Shown in pieces: positions 13,217 through 22,860 of a DNA stretch of 64,000 bases. The position numbers and the translations under genes are program-made. The notes below the pieces were generated by a model that saw only the letters and a program-made list of their open reading frames with translations, had not been told where the DNA came from and did no database searches. The stretch comes from Struthio camelus (taxonomy: Eukaryota > Chordata > Aves > Struthioniformes > Struthionidae), in NCBI RefSeq assembly GCF_040807025.1, contig NC_090964.1, positions 9,820,214-9,884,213 on the forward strand, written 5' to 3'. Each line of letters opens with the position of its first letter. Within the stretch, counting starts at the first letter, position 1.

Positions 13217-14754
13217 TGAGGTATTATCAAAACGTTAAGTGAGCAGCTGGCTTCGTACAGGCTCTGCTGGGACCTGGGGCATTGCCCTTAGGTGCAGCAG
13301 CAAGTGCCCTCTGGAGCCTGTGGGAGTGACAGGTCCTGGGCTGACTGCTCCAAGTCCCTGAGGTCAGGGATATTGGCCCATTAGGAGCTTTACTTCATTA
13401 GATGCTGCCAAACTGTTGTCTACTGCTAATGCTTCTGACTACTGCCATCCCATACTCAGTTTTGGGCCTCAAACTGCCCTGCTATGATGTGTCCATAGAG
13501 GCTTAAGTGCCGCAGGTGCCAGCTACATATGGCCCTGATATCATTGTTGTTGGTAAGAGTCATCACAGCTTCCCCTTTGCTCTCTATGGTGAGCCAAGTG
13601 AACGCTGTTTTTCTAAAGCGCTAGGTGCTGCAGTGCTCCAAGTTTCTGAAGTGCTAAGACTCGGGAAGCTGCGAGGTTGCTTAGGGGTGGGGGGGGGTGA
13701 TGGCTGCAGTGGGCATCCCTGGGAGCCGCATTCCCAGCCCCATTCATCAGTGGGAGGAAGGCAGCTCGCAAAGTCCAACTTCACTCTCACATTAATTCCA
13801 TTCTATTATTTTTGCTTACATGCCAAGAGACTACAGCATGTATATACCAATATCATTGCATGAAATCTGTGACTCCTTTACAGTGCTCTTCAAATAGTGG
13901 TTATTTTTGTTGCTGCAGTTTCCAATTCTGAAGAGCAGAGTCCCCTGGGAACAGCAGGTTACAGAACAAACACTTTCAAATTCAGGAACACTGAAAATTA
14001 GGCTGTCTCTGGCATCTCACAAACACTGCAGTCTCATTTTCCAGCTCTTTTGAATAAAAGAGTTTAAAGAAACCCATCATGACTATACAAAATATATAGC
14101 AATGTCTCTCATGCTTGGGGGTGGGGGGAGGGATCCACATACCATTTTTTGCCTGGTTTAGTATAGCTACAGTTAACCTGAGTGTGAAAGAAGCATGCAC
14201 AGCTCTAACAAAGCCTGCGTCACTAATGAGCTCTCTGCACAAAATGCAAACAGCTGAGTAGCAGGTTGACGGCAGGGCTGCACCTTGCACTGTTCGCCAC
14301 TGCGCTGCTCTGCTGCTATCGGACACTCAGCCAAGGCCCACACAGGAGGTAAGGAAATATATTTGTATGGGAAACTTCAAAATGTTGAAAGCCTCTCACC
14401 CCTGTATTTCTACTGATGTCAGTCTGATTCTGTGCAATTGCTGCAAAACTTCTTGCTGCCTGGCAAGAGACCTCTATTGTGGCTAGGAGTTGCTTGGTAC
14501 ATTGCAGACAACCAGGTAGTGGCTCTTACTTTTTTTTTTTCTTTATATCATCCAGACAATTTTCCCCTCAATTTGTTGTTTTTTAGAGCTGCATGAATGG
14601 TCTTTCACACGTGCTCTCTGTTGGGTACCCAGAGGCCCTGGCAATAGTCCTCTTGTCTGGCCTCACCGTACCCCCCCCCTCCCACCCATAGCCCCTCTCC
14701 CACCCCCGTTGCAACCACACAAACCCACTACAGAGACACCCACCTGCAGCCAGG

Positions 14755-14760
14755 TTTATT
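14755..14760 (-). terminator. Polyadenylation signal of IFI6-like copy A
   Basis: AATAAA on the minus strand, about 157 bases after the stop of copy A, followed by a CTGGCTGCAGGTGGGTGTCT stretch rich in G and T. Confidence 0.75.
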
Positions 14761-14916
14761 GTTTTCCCATGTACTCTCTGCTCAAGTGGATTGACAGCTT
14801 TTAAGAAGACAGCGAAGCAAGCAGTGGGTTTGCAGCGGGCTTTCCAGCGAATGTCACGCTGCTTTTCAAAAGCCTTGGGCTAAAGCGTTTCTTCTTGCTG
14901 TTACTCAGCTTTGTGT

Positions 14917-16173
14917 TTAGGAAGTGTTGTTGGTGCTTGACCCCTTTGGCCACCAGGCACCAGCTGTTGCACCAAGTGACCCAAAGACTGACCCTAGCCC
15001 AATTTTGGCACCTAGGGAGAGTCCTGCAGCTCCTGCAAAGACAGAAAGAGACATGATGCCCTCGTACCATCTGCTCTCCCTGCTGATGGACAGGGCACAC
15101 GATAGGGGTACCTAATGACTTCTCCGACCTCCATCTGGGTGAGCTGGCCTGCAAACGGGCTCTGGACCTTGAGCACCAGCAAGTCCCTTTCCACCAGCCT
15201 TTCCTGGAAATGGCCAGAGTGCCTACGAGTGCAAGCCTTGTTCTTGGCAGAAGAGCAGACATGGTACCTTCACGGGCCCAGATGTCTTCAACCTTGGGGC
15301 CTTTATCCCAGCAAGCCCTGAATGTGTCTTCCTACTGCATTATGGATTTATCCCTGGTCTCCATCCCTTCCCCACAGTTTTGAGTGATTACATCAAATCA
15401 TGCACTACAGGGCACAGGCTGGTTTGGCTCTACAGCAAGATTAGTTTATAACCCCAAGTCACTCGTGCACACCCAGGTCTCAGGTGCAGCTGCACAGACA
15501 GTTCAGCTCCTCCGCCCTCCCCACTCACCGGCAGACTGCAGCACGGCCACGATGCTGCCTGCAGCCACTCCTCCGCCGTTGGCTATGGCAGCCGCTGACA
15601 TCATCTTGGCAGCTACAGACCCCGCAGCAATGCCTGTGGCTGTAAATCCCAGCGCCAAGATGCCCACCGGGACACCAACCAATGCCACTCCTGCAGTGTG
15701 GGCACAGCAGCGTTACTGCACAGCACATCTCTCCTCTTGCCATCAGCATTTCTTATCCAGCCTCCCAAAAAGGACGCAGACATGAGGGCTGCCAAGAGAG
15801 GGCCAGGGGAGCAGGGATAGGACATGCCCCATCCTAGGAGAGGAGAGTCATTCGTGCAGGAGAAAGGCATGCACAGTCGCGGCCATGGGCACAGCCAGGT
15901 TTGCAGGGACAGCGCAGGGCCTCCCACTCCCCCAGAGCAGAGCCCAAAGCCCCCCCAGCTGCAGCTCGCCAGCCACCCGTGCGGCTTTGGGGCACCGCAG
16001 GCCACGGCTCTGGGCTGCAGCAAGCTCAGGGACAGGGCCACCCTCGCCTGCATGGCCTGGAGGGCTCGGCAGCACCAGGCTCTGCTCAGCCGCCCCGTAA
16101 CACAGGTGCTTTGGAGCGCCTTACCTAGTCCGACAGCAGCCCCAATGCTTGCTCCTTTGATTTTTCTGCCCAT
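14917..16173 (-). CDS. ISG12/IFI6-family protein, copy A (108 aa)
   Basis: Small hydrophobic interferon-inducible protein of the IFI6/IFI27 (ISG12) family; relatives act in mitochondrial or ER membranes and modulate apoptosis and antiviral defence. Coding exons on the minus strand: 16173-16125 (ATG at 16173; acceptor after ccttccaag just before it), 15690-15529 and 15032-14917 (TAA 14919-14917). Donors are gtaagg and gtgagt, and phases join. The middle exon carries the family signature: [11 protein letters not shown], then [20 protein letters not shown] and VAVLQS. The last exon gives [20 protein letters not shown] and a polar tail. The upstream ATG at 16200 lies before the acceptor, so I reject it. 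At least one non-coding first exon must lie further right; I did not find it, nor an interferon-response element near it. The middle exon has the same 162-bp length and phases as in copy B, showing tandem duplication. Which copy is the IFI6 ortholog is unresolved. Confidence 0.85.
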
Positions 16174-16175
16174 CC

Positions 16176-17019
16176 CTTGGAAGGAAGGAAGAAGCTTCAT
16201 TTAGTTGGAGGCAGAGCTCAGTCTTAGGCAGAAAAGGAGCTGCAGCAGCCTATAACACGGTGGTTGAGGGCCTGCGCTTGGTTCCCCCATCCCACTGGCT
16301 CAGACAGGCTTTTCCTTGCCACAGTTTGTGGCCACGCTTTTGGCTGGGAAATCGCCATGCCTATGCCATAAAGATGCCCCAGGAACCACCACCATGGGAG
16401 CAGGTGCTGGTGCCCTGGCAGCTAGGTGCCGCCTGCCAGATGAGCAGGAGAAGGGAAAGAGAGTCCCAGATGGGGTCCAGCTCCCCGGTGGGGCTGTGAC
16501 CAGCCACCAGCCAGCCCTGTGCACGCTGCGGCCCTCGTGCCCAGGGGAGCAGATCCCAGGAGCCGAGCCAAGACCCAGGCCCCCCGCCCAGCTGTGAGGA
16601 CTGGCCCCTCTACCCACCGTCTCACCCCAACGCCAAGCTTCCTGGTGCCTTTGCAAGAATGAGGAAGAGGATGCAGCAATTCGCAGCAGTGATGCACGAG
16701 ATGGCTCTGGGTAACGACGCAGCCGCACACTGCTCTTGGCTGAGCAGCAGCAGCCTGGGCCAGCAGCCAGCAGCATCAGCGCTGGAGAGGAGCCAGCAGC
16801 AAGCCCCAAGCCAGAGCCGGGGCTGCTCTGGGGCGCCTCGTCCCAAGGGTGCCCACCCTGCTTGGGGAGGTCTGGCCCCAGGGGTCCCTTGCCCAGGAGT
16901 GCCCACCCCGCCACAGTCCCTACCGTTGTCAACACCAGCCAAGGTGCAGCCTGCTGCTCTCCTGACCGCCCGGGAGGAATGACAGAGCAGGGAGAGCCCT
17001 CAGGCCACTCCAGCTCACC
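16176..17019. other. GC-rich spacer upstream of copy A
   Basis: Should hold the first exon and promoter of copy A on the minus strand. I could not fix an exon or an ISRE by eye. Long ORFs on both strands reflect GC-richness. Confidence 0.4.
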
Positions 17020-17500
17020 CAGTGCCACCTGGGGCTGCTCCACCCCACCCAGCACCACCTGGGGCCACCCAGGGCTGCTCCACCCCCCCACCCCACCCAC
17101 TGCCACCAGGGGCTGCTCCAGCATGCCCAGTGCCACCTGGGGCCACCCACTGCCACCAGGGGCTGCTCCACCCCCCCACCCCACCCACTGCCACCAGGGG
17201 CTGCTCCAGCATGCCCAGTGCCACCTGGGGCCACCCACTGCCACCAGGGGCTGCTCCACCCCCCCACCCCACCCACTGCCACCAGGGGCTGCTCCAGCAT
17301 GCCCAGTGCCACCTGGGGCCACCCACTGCCACCAGGGGCTGCTCCACCCCCCCCACCCCACCCACTGCCACCAGGGGCTGCTCCACCCCACCCAGTGCCA
17401 CCTGGGGCCACCCACAGCTGCTCCAGCCCACCCAGGGCCACCCTAGCCGGCCCAGTGCCACCTGGAGCCACTCAGGGCTGCTCCACCCCACCACCCAGTG
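17020..17500. repeat. Minisatellite with 88-bp period
   Basis: The unit mark gctgctccagcatgcccagt begins at 17112, 17200 and 17288, exactly 88 bp apart, in C-rich DNA built on gctgctccacccc and actgccaccagggg. Diverged partial units flank it. Because 88 is not a multiple of three, each strand shows repeat-derived ORFs in all frames; these are not genes. It lies between the two ISG12 copies. Confidence 0.9.
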
Positions 17501-17550
17501 CCACCCCGTGCTCACACAGCCATTCGTCCTGGGAGAAAAGCACAGATGTC

Positions 17551-17556
17551 TTTATT
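17551..17556 (-). terminator. Polyadenylation signal of IFI6-like copy B
   Basis: AATAAA on the minus strand about 147 bases after the stop of copy B. It is also the first AATAAA I find downstream of the microRNA pair on this strand. Confidence 0.75.
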
Positions 17557-17702
17557 TGGGGACTTAGGTGCAGCTAGAGGGATCTGTGCCAGGGGCATCC
17601 CAGTGGGATGGGGGGACCACAGTGGGGATGGTTCAGTGCGGGGGTCACGGCAGGGATCCAGGGGATCACAGCGGGGATCCAGGTGGTCCCGGTGGGGTTG
17701 GG

Positions 17703-18721
17703 TCACACTAGGGATGCGACAGCCGCGCCAGCAGCCACCACGGCCTCTGTCGCAGCTGTAGAGAGTCCTGCGGCCCCTGAGGAAGAAGAGAAGTCAGCCC
17801 TGCTCCTGGCCCCCCACCCAGCATTCCCAGCCCCAGCTCCCTGCCACGGGGTGGGGGTCCCCCGCACGCCCCCGCCACCCAGCGGCCATGCACGCTGCGC
17901 TCCTGGCTCGCTGCAACACCCCCGAGCAGAGCAGGGGCCTCCCAAATCCCATGCCCCTGCTGCCTTCAGGCAGCTCCCCAGCAAGGTTGGGGCCGGGCGC
18001 GGGGGGGCCACGAGCATCCCTCCCACCCGCGGCTCCCCGGCACCGAGCACTCACCCACGGACTGCAGGACGGCCACCAGGCTCCCGGCGGCCACCCCGCC
18101 ACCGTTGGCCACGGCGGCCGAGGACATCATGGCAGCAGCTGCGGAGCCGGCTGCAATTCCTGCTCCAGTAAAGCCCAGCGCTGCCAGGGCTACCGGGACC
18201 CCAACGGTAGCGACTCCTGCGTCACGGAGAGCGCAGCAGCGTGAACGATCTCCCGGGCCCTGCTCTTCCCCAGGCTGCAAACTCCTCCAGCCCCGGCGGC
18301 TCCTCGGCGGAGCCCTTCGCCCAGGCTCAGAGAGTGGGGGGGGGGGGGAACCCGCGCGTGGAAGCGGACCCCCCGCCCTGCAGCCCGGCTTCGGGGGCTG
18401 CCCCGCCGCGGGGCTGCTGCCCCCCGGGCAGCGGGGGGGGGGGGGGAATCTCGCTGCCTCTGCGGCGGAGCTGTGCGGGGCGCCCCCCCCCCTCCCCGGT
18501 GAAGCGGTTAATTTGGGGGGCTGTTTTGTGGGGCTGCGCTCGTGCCCGCTAGCGCCTTACCTAGTCCTGCCACGGCGCCCACGGCAGCGCTGAGGATGGC
18601 TGCAAGACAAGGCGAGCGATCAGCGGCGCGGGGGGGGACCTCGGCTGCCCCGGCCCCCGGCGCAGGGGGGGCTGCGCGGCCCCGCGGCCCCGGCGAGCGC
18701 GGCCGGCTGCTTACAGGTCAT
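17703..18721 (-). CDS. IFI6: ISG12/IFI6-family protein, copy B (93 aa)
   Basis: Second member of the IFI6/IFI27 family, expected in mitochondrial or ER membranes and interferon-induced. Coding exons on the minus strand: 18721-18715 (ATG ACC T, donor gtaagc), 18599-18561 (after tcttgcag, donor gtaagg), 18216-18055 (donor gtgagt) and 17776-17703 (TGA 17705-17703). Lengths of 7, 39, 162 and 74 bp join in phase to 93 residues. The 162-bp exon gives [31 protein letters not shown] and VAVLQSVG, closely parallel to copy A. The end is shorter and alanine-rich ([20 protein letters not shown]) and lacks the polar tail of copy A. The 7-base coding exon is the least certain part; it rests on the donor and the conserved phase. 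Two interferon-response motifs lie about 420-450 bp upstream. The symbol is a family-level choice. Confidence 0.83.
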
Positions 18722-19137
18722 AGCGGCGGTGCCGGCGGCGGGAGCGGGAGCGGGAGCAGCGCCGAGCCGGTCCGAGCCTCGCTACCTTCGGGATTCAAGC
18801 ACAGGACAAGTTTCCCCTTGGGGCGCTGCCGGCCGAGATATCCCCCCCCCCCTCCCCGCCGCCCCCCCGGCATGTCCCTGCGCCAGCAGCGCCGGGAAGA
18901 CCACCGCTGCGGGCTCGTCCCCCCGCTGCTCGGCGTGCACCCCTCCTCTTCTCAGCCCCATCTGGCCCCTTCCCCCGCGGGAAGGGGGCGCAGCCCCCCC
19001 CCCCCCCCCGGATCTCCGCATCTCCGCGGCCGCTGACCTGCGCGGAGCCGCTGCAGCCGGCTGCTCGCCGCCGCTGCCGTCTTTTGTGGCGGGCGGCAGG
19101 TGACGCGACATGACGCGGAGCCGCTCAAGGAGAAGCG
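18722..19137 (-). promoter_or_regulatory. CpG-rich 5' region of IFI6-like copy B
   Basis: GC-rich DNA between the ISREs and the inferred start codon; it should hold the transcription start and 5' UTR. A possible donor (CGCAG, then gtcagc) lies near 19038. No clear TATA box is seen. The exact first exon is unknown. Confidence 0.5.
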
Positions 19138-19166
19138 GTTTCGTTTTCTCCAGGTTTCGTTTCCCC
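19138..19166 (-). promoter_or_regulatory. Paired interferon-stimulated response elements (ISRE/IRF)
   Basis: On the minus strand two GAAA-type motifs lie 16 bases apart: GAAAACGAAACC (complement of 19137-19148, a full GAAANNGAAAC match) and GGAAACGAAACC (complement of 19153-19164, matching the AANNGAAA IRF core). ISGF3 and IRF factors bind such sites. They lie upstream of IFI6-like copy B and fit interferon induction. Confidence 0.8.
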
Positions 19167-19583
19167 ACGATTACTCGCAGGGCTTCAGGCCGAGCCCCTG
19201 GGGCGAGAGCGACCGTCCTCGCAGCTCCGCATTGCCGGTCCTGCCTCTTTCTCGGCCCTTTTAAAACCGCACTGCAGAAACTGTAAAGCTTGGCGCTTTT
19301 TTTTTTTTTTTAAAAAGACACGCTAGCAGCTCAGCTGGGGCCAGGGCGAGCGAGGGGGCGCGGGCGGGCCGAGCCCCTCGCAGGCCTTCTCTCTTCCCCC
19401 TGAAAGCATCAGAAACGGCCCAAGCCACGCTTTGCCGACGCCTTCTCCGGCACGCCGCCTGCTCCCTCCGCGAGGCCCGGGAGCCCTCGGGGGCACCCCC
19501 GGCCCGGCAGCCCCCCGCCGGCTCCGAGGTGCCGCTGGCGCCCCGCCGGGCCGCGCGCGGGGACGAAGCGGGTGCCGTAGCGC

Positions 19584-19665
19584 GTGCGCCGCTGCAGCTG
19601 GTTGAAGGGGACCAAATCCAGTTGCAAGTTGATCTGGTTCCTTTTTACCAGCTCCAGGGACGCAC
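19584..19665 (-). ncRNA. MIR133C: miR-133 precursor hairpin (miR-133c type)
   Basis: Muscle microRNA that represses targets in myoblasts and heart. The 3p arm, minus strand 19616-19595, begins TTTGGTCCCCTTCAACCAGC and matches the 22 bases of miR-133a-3p as I know it. The 5p arm, 19653-19632, reads AGCTGGTAAAAAGGAACCAG then AT, differing from miR-133a-5p at two places. The loop is 19631-19617. GTGCGT (19665-19660) can pair with GCGCAC (19589-19584) in the lower stem. It lies 46 bp downstream of the miR-1 hairpin on the same strand, so both should come from one primary transcript. I assign the c paralog from memory of the chicken set; the mature sequence alone does not separate paralogs. Confidence 0.93.
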
Positions 19666-19711
19666 GGTGTCTCCGGAGGCGGCGGTGACGGCGGGGTCCC
19701 GGCGCGGGGGT

Positions 19712-19794
19712 CCCAGCCCAAAAATACATACTTCTTAACATTCCATAACGCCGCCGGCTCCATATGGGCATATGAAGAAGTATGTAGGGTTGGG
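19712..19794 (-). ncRNA. MIR1B: miR-1 precursor hairpin (miR-1b type)
   Basis: Muscle and heart microRNA. The 3p arm, minus strand 19745-19724, begins TGGAATGTTAAGAAGTATGT and then AT. It has the miR-1 seed GGAATGT and differs from miR-1a at one place, A to T at position 9, the difference I remember for chicken miR-1b. The 5p arm, 19785-19764, begins ACATACTTCTTCATATGCCC. The loop lies at 19763-19746. Lower-stem pairing is strong: CCCAACCC (19794-19787) against GGGCTGGG (19719-19712). It is transcribed before the miR-133 hairpin. Mammals keep miR-1/miR-133 pairs at other loci (MIR1-1/MIR133A2, MIR1-2/MIR133A1) and miR-206/miR-133b; I know of none at the human ZMYM4-KIAA0319L interval. Confidence 0.95.
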
Positions 19795-22130
19795 AGGGAG
19801 AGGCTGGGCCCGCCGGAGCCGTCCGCCTGGCGCGCGGCCCCCCGGCGCGTCCGTCTCTGCCGCGGGCCGTCGGGACCTTGAAAGGAGGGAAAAGCGGTGG
19901 TGAAGCCCGAGGCTGCGGCAGCAGCTGCTCGCACGAGCCATCCCGAAGCCCCAGGTGCCCAGCATCCCCCCCCCCCGCCGCCCCGCTCAGGCACACGGTC
20001 GGTTTTGGGGCGGCGGGCAGGGCCGGCTCGAGGCGCAGCCGGGGCGAGGGTGCGCGGGGAGCTCGCTGGCACCTCCGAAACAGGCAGAGCCCTCGCCCGG
20101 CCCCGGGCTCCGCGCTGGCACGGGGCCGAGGCGCCGCTCCTCGGGCAGCGCCCGCTGACGGCGGCTCCTCCGTGGCTCTGCCGGGGGGGTCCCCGCGGGC
20201 AAGGCTTCGCGGCCGACCTCGCGGGCCCCCGACCGCGGCCGCCGGGAGGGAACCGAGGGAGGCGGGCAGCCCCCGGCCCACGCCGCAGGGGCTTCGCTGC
20301 CTCCTTGCGAGGAGGGCCGAGAGGAGCGGGACGCCGCACTCGCCTTGCCGCGAGAGCCCGGCTGCGCCCTGCGTGCCCCACCGGCAAGGCGATGGCGACA
20401 GCCCTACCCCACACCTCCACCTAAAGCCAGACCTGCCCCGGGGCAGAGGCAGGTTTCATCCTGGCCCCACCGTCACCCTCCGGGGCCGCAGGTGTGGGGC
20501 AGAGTCCGGGGCTTAACCCCTTCCTCTGCTGCCAGCCCCGGCCCGTCCGGGACCTCGCAGCGCCGCCAGACCTCGGCCCCGGCCCAGCGCCCGCTGGCCC
20601 AGCCGACCGGCTCCTGGCCGCCGGCTGACGTGGGGACGCTGGGGGGCTCCCAGGAGGGGTTCAGCCCCCATCCCAGAGAGGCTAAACCTGCGGCTCCTGG
20701 CCCCAAAGGCCGGCTCGGCCGGGCTCCGGCATCAGGCAAAGGTCTCTGCTACGGCTTCGGCCGTAGCAGGAGCGAAGCCGGGGCGCTGCGACGAGCCGGG
20801 ACGCGCTGCGGGGACAGCCCGGCGCGGTGGCCAGGGCCAGCGTCACCGCCGCGCTTCGGCTGAAGGCTGGATGCCTCCGGTCTCCCACCTTTCCCTCGAG
20901 CCGCGCTCACCCTGGGGCCTCGGGGGAAATCCCGGCAGCGCGGGATCCTCCCGGAGAAGAGGCGGCTGCTCTGCAGGGCGCTGCCAGCGCCTCGTCCTGC
21001 TGCCCCCGGGCAGGCAGCGGGACCCGGCGCCTCGCGCAGCGGGGTCGCTCCCGGCCCTTCTCCCTTAAACATGTTTTTGGAAAGTCAGCCGGTTTGGCAG
21101 CAGCCCGGCCACCAGCTCCAAGCGTCCCCCGAGGCCGGCGAGCCCCCGGGACGCCTCCGTGTCCCCAGGTGTAGAACAGGGGAGCAGGGCGCTGCCCCCA
21201 GCCAGGACGGGCTGCAGAGAGCTGTGACAGCCCCCGACCCGCTCGGGGCGCTGCACCCGCCCCCCCCCGCATCCCGCCGGCGCTCCCGCACCCCGGCACG
21301 CGCCGTCCTTGGCGGGGGGGCTGGCTATGAATTCATCCTCTGGAAGAAGGTTTTGCAGAGGTCTCTTGGGCTGGAGACCATGATGGGGGCAAGGGGGATT
21401 ACCCGGCAGGAGCACAGGGGAAAGCTCAGCCCTCGGAGCGGGAACGGGCCGACGGGCCGCGGCCGGGGCAGGCGCAGCCCCGTGCGCTGACCCCAGTGAC
21501 CTTCCCGCCCCTAAATTCCCGCTCAGGGCGCCGGGTGCAAACGCCGGGTGCAGGGTGCAGTCCTGGGGGTGCCCAGGCTGCCCCGTCGCAGGGCACTGCG
21601 GCCGCAGCAGCCCCGGAGGGAGCCTGGAGACGCTGCCCACACTGCGCTGCCGCTCTCTGCGGGGAGCTGGTGGTGCCGAGCCACGAGCCGTCGCCGCGGG
21701 GCGCAGGGCCCTGCCTGTGCCAGCACGGCCGCGGTCCCCCCGGTGCCCCCACCTGCGCCCCCAGCATCCTCCGCCTGCAGCGCCGGACCAGCACCCTGCT
21801 CCCGGCGGCAAGCGGCAGCCCCCGAGGCCTGACACCCGCTTAACCCTTCGGGCAGCCCCGTGGCCGACGCCGGAGCCGGGCTGCAGCCCCAGCTGGCGGA
21901 GCCGCCCCTGCCCCGGCTGGGCGCCGCGTCCGCAGCGGGACGGGGCTGCTGCGGGCAGCAGCTCACCTGCAGCCGCCCGGGGCCGTCGGCGGCCTCGCGC
22001 CGTAGCTCGCCCTGCCCGGGGGTCGTGGCAGCCCCGGCACCGCGTAGCTTGCGGGGCGCCGGGGGCAAACGGCCTGGCAGGGGAGAGGCAGAAGAGCCGG
22101 CGAAGGGGCTGCCAAGCCTGGCTTTGGTGA
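19795..22130. other. Very GC-rich region upstream of the microRNAs
   Basis: CpG-rich DNA with long open frames on both strands, including one of 564 codons, which arise because GC-rich DNA has few stop codons. I recognise no protein domain. If the primary microRNA transcript starts near 22.9 or 24.3 kb, this is its 5' part. Confidence 0.5.
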
Positions 22131-22265
22131 CACGCACGCACACACACACACACGGCACGCACGCACACACGGCGTGCACACACGGCGCGCACACACACAC
22201 GGCGCGCACACACACACGGCGCGCACACACACACACGGCGCGCACACACGGCGCGCACACTCGCA
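22131..22265. repeat. CA/GCGCAC microsatellite
   Basis: Alternating CA and GCGCAC(AC)n blocks for about 130 bp. Alternating purine-pyrimidine DNA of this kind can adopt Z-form. ORFs through it, rich in THTHTH or CVRA, are repeat translations. Confidence 0.9.
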
Positions 22266-22289
22266 CAGCACAGAACAGCCCCAGCCTGG

Positions 22290-22299
22290 CTATAAAAGG
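22290..22299 (+). promoter_or_regulatory. TATA-like / CArG-like motif
   Basis: CTATAAAAGG. It is a good TATA box in plus orientation and a one-mismatch CArG box. No plus-strand gene is recognised downstream, so its role is open. Confidence 0.35.
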
Positions 22300-22860
22300 A
22301 AGCATCTTTTTTCGCCGCTCTCCGGCAGCGCCGCGTGCCCGGCCGCGCTCGCTGGCTCGCGGAGACGCGTCCCGGCCGTGCAGCTCGTCGCTCCGCCCGG
22401 GCCCCGCTCCCGCCGCACACCCGCCGCCCCGGCGGCTTCGCCCGCCCAGCCGGCTGGCAGGAGCAGACGGACGAACGCGAGGCAGGGAGGAAGCTCCGGC
22501 GGGGCATCGCCCCGGCCCATCGCGCCCTCCCCCCGGCCCCCCCGGACTCACCGGCCCGGCCGCCGCCGCTCGCAGCCTCCTCCCCGCCGGCGGCCCCGCT
22601 GCAGCCGTCCCCGTCCCCGTCCTCGCCCGCCGCCGCCGCCGGGCATCCCCGGGCTTCCCCCGGCCCCGAGCGGCGCAGCGCAGGGCTCGGCGGCGCCGGG
22701 GGCTCTGCCCGCCCGCGGCGCCGGGGGCAAGGCCACGGCAGACACCTTGCTGCGGTCACCGAGGGGCAGAGTGAGAAAAAAAGCAGCGCGGCACCCCGGC
22801 TCCGGCGGTCCGCGGGCTGCCACGACGCCCTCCCCGCGCCGGGCGCGCTCTGTTTGCCTG

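Larger units (their letters stand above)
5871..14754. other. Intergenic DNA, no supported gene
   Basis: About 8.9 kb of mostly AT-rich DNA. Short ORFs on both strands have no recognisable domains. It holds an A-run at about 9668-9691, a MIR-like SINE near 10.1 kb, an exon-like segment at 10828-10906 and a CR1 remnant near 13.15 kb. I see no tRNA or microRNA that I can name. Confidence 0.6.

Noticed and set aside
13507-13863. 118-codon plus-strand ORF
   Set aside because: No recognisable domain and next to repeat-derived sequence; likely chance.
16174-16200. Upstream ATG (MKLLPSFQ) for IFI6-like copy A
   Set aside because: It lies in a pyrimidine-rich intron end (cttccttccttccaag) just before the acceptor, so it is not in the mature mRNA.
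16300-17571. Long proline- or glycine-rich ORFs on both strands
   Set aside because: They are translations of the 88-bp minisatellite in several frames, with no splice logic or known domain.
19323-20420. 365-codon minus-strand ORF over the microRNA hairpins
   Set aside because: GC-rich DNA with few stop codons; the sequence is low complexity and runs through both microRNA precursors.
22131-22265. Possible CRISPR-like or direct-repeat array
   Set aside because: Simple CA/GCGCAC repeats without unique spacers; eukaryotic microsatellite.
21065-22759. 564-codon minus-strand ORF with cysteine-rich CVCA stretch
   Set aside because: The cysteine-rich part is the CA/GCGCAC microsatellite; no domain and no matching splice sites.
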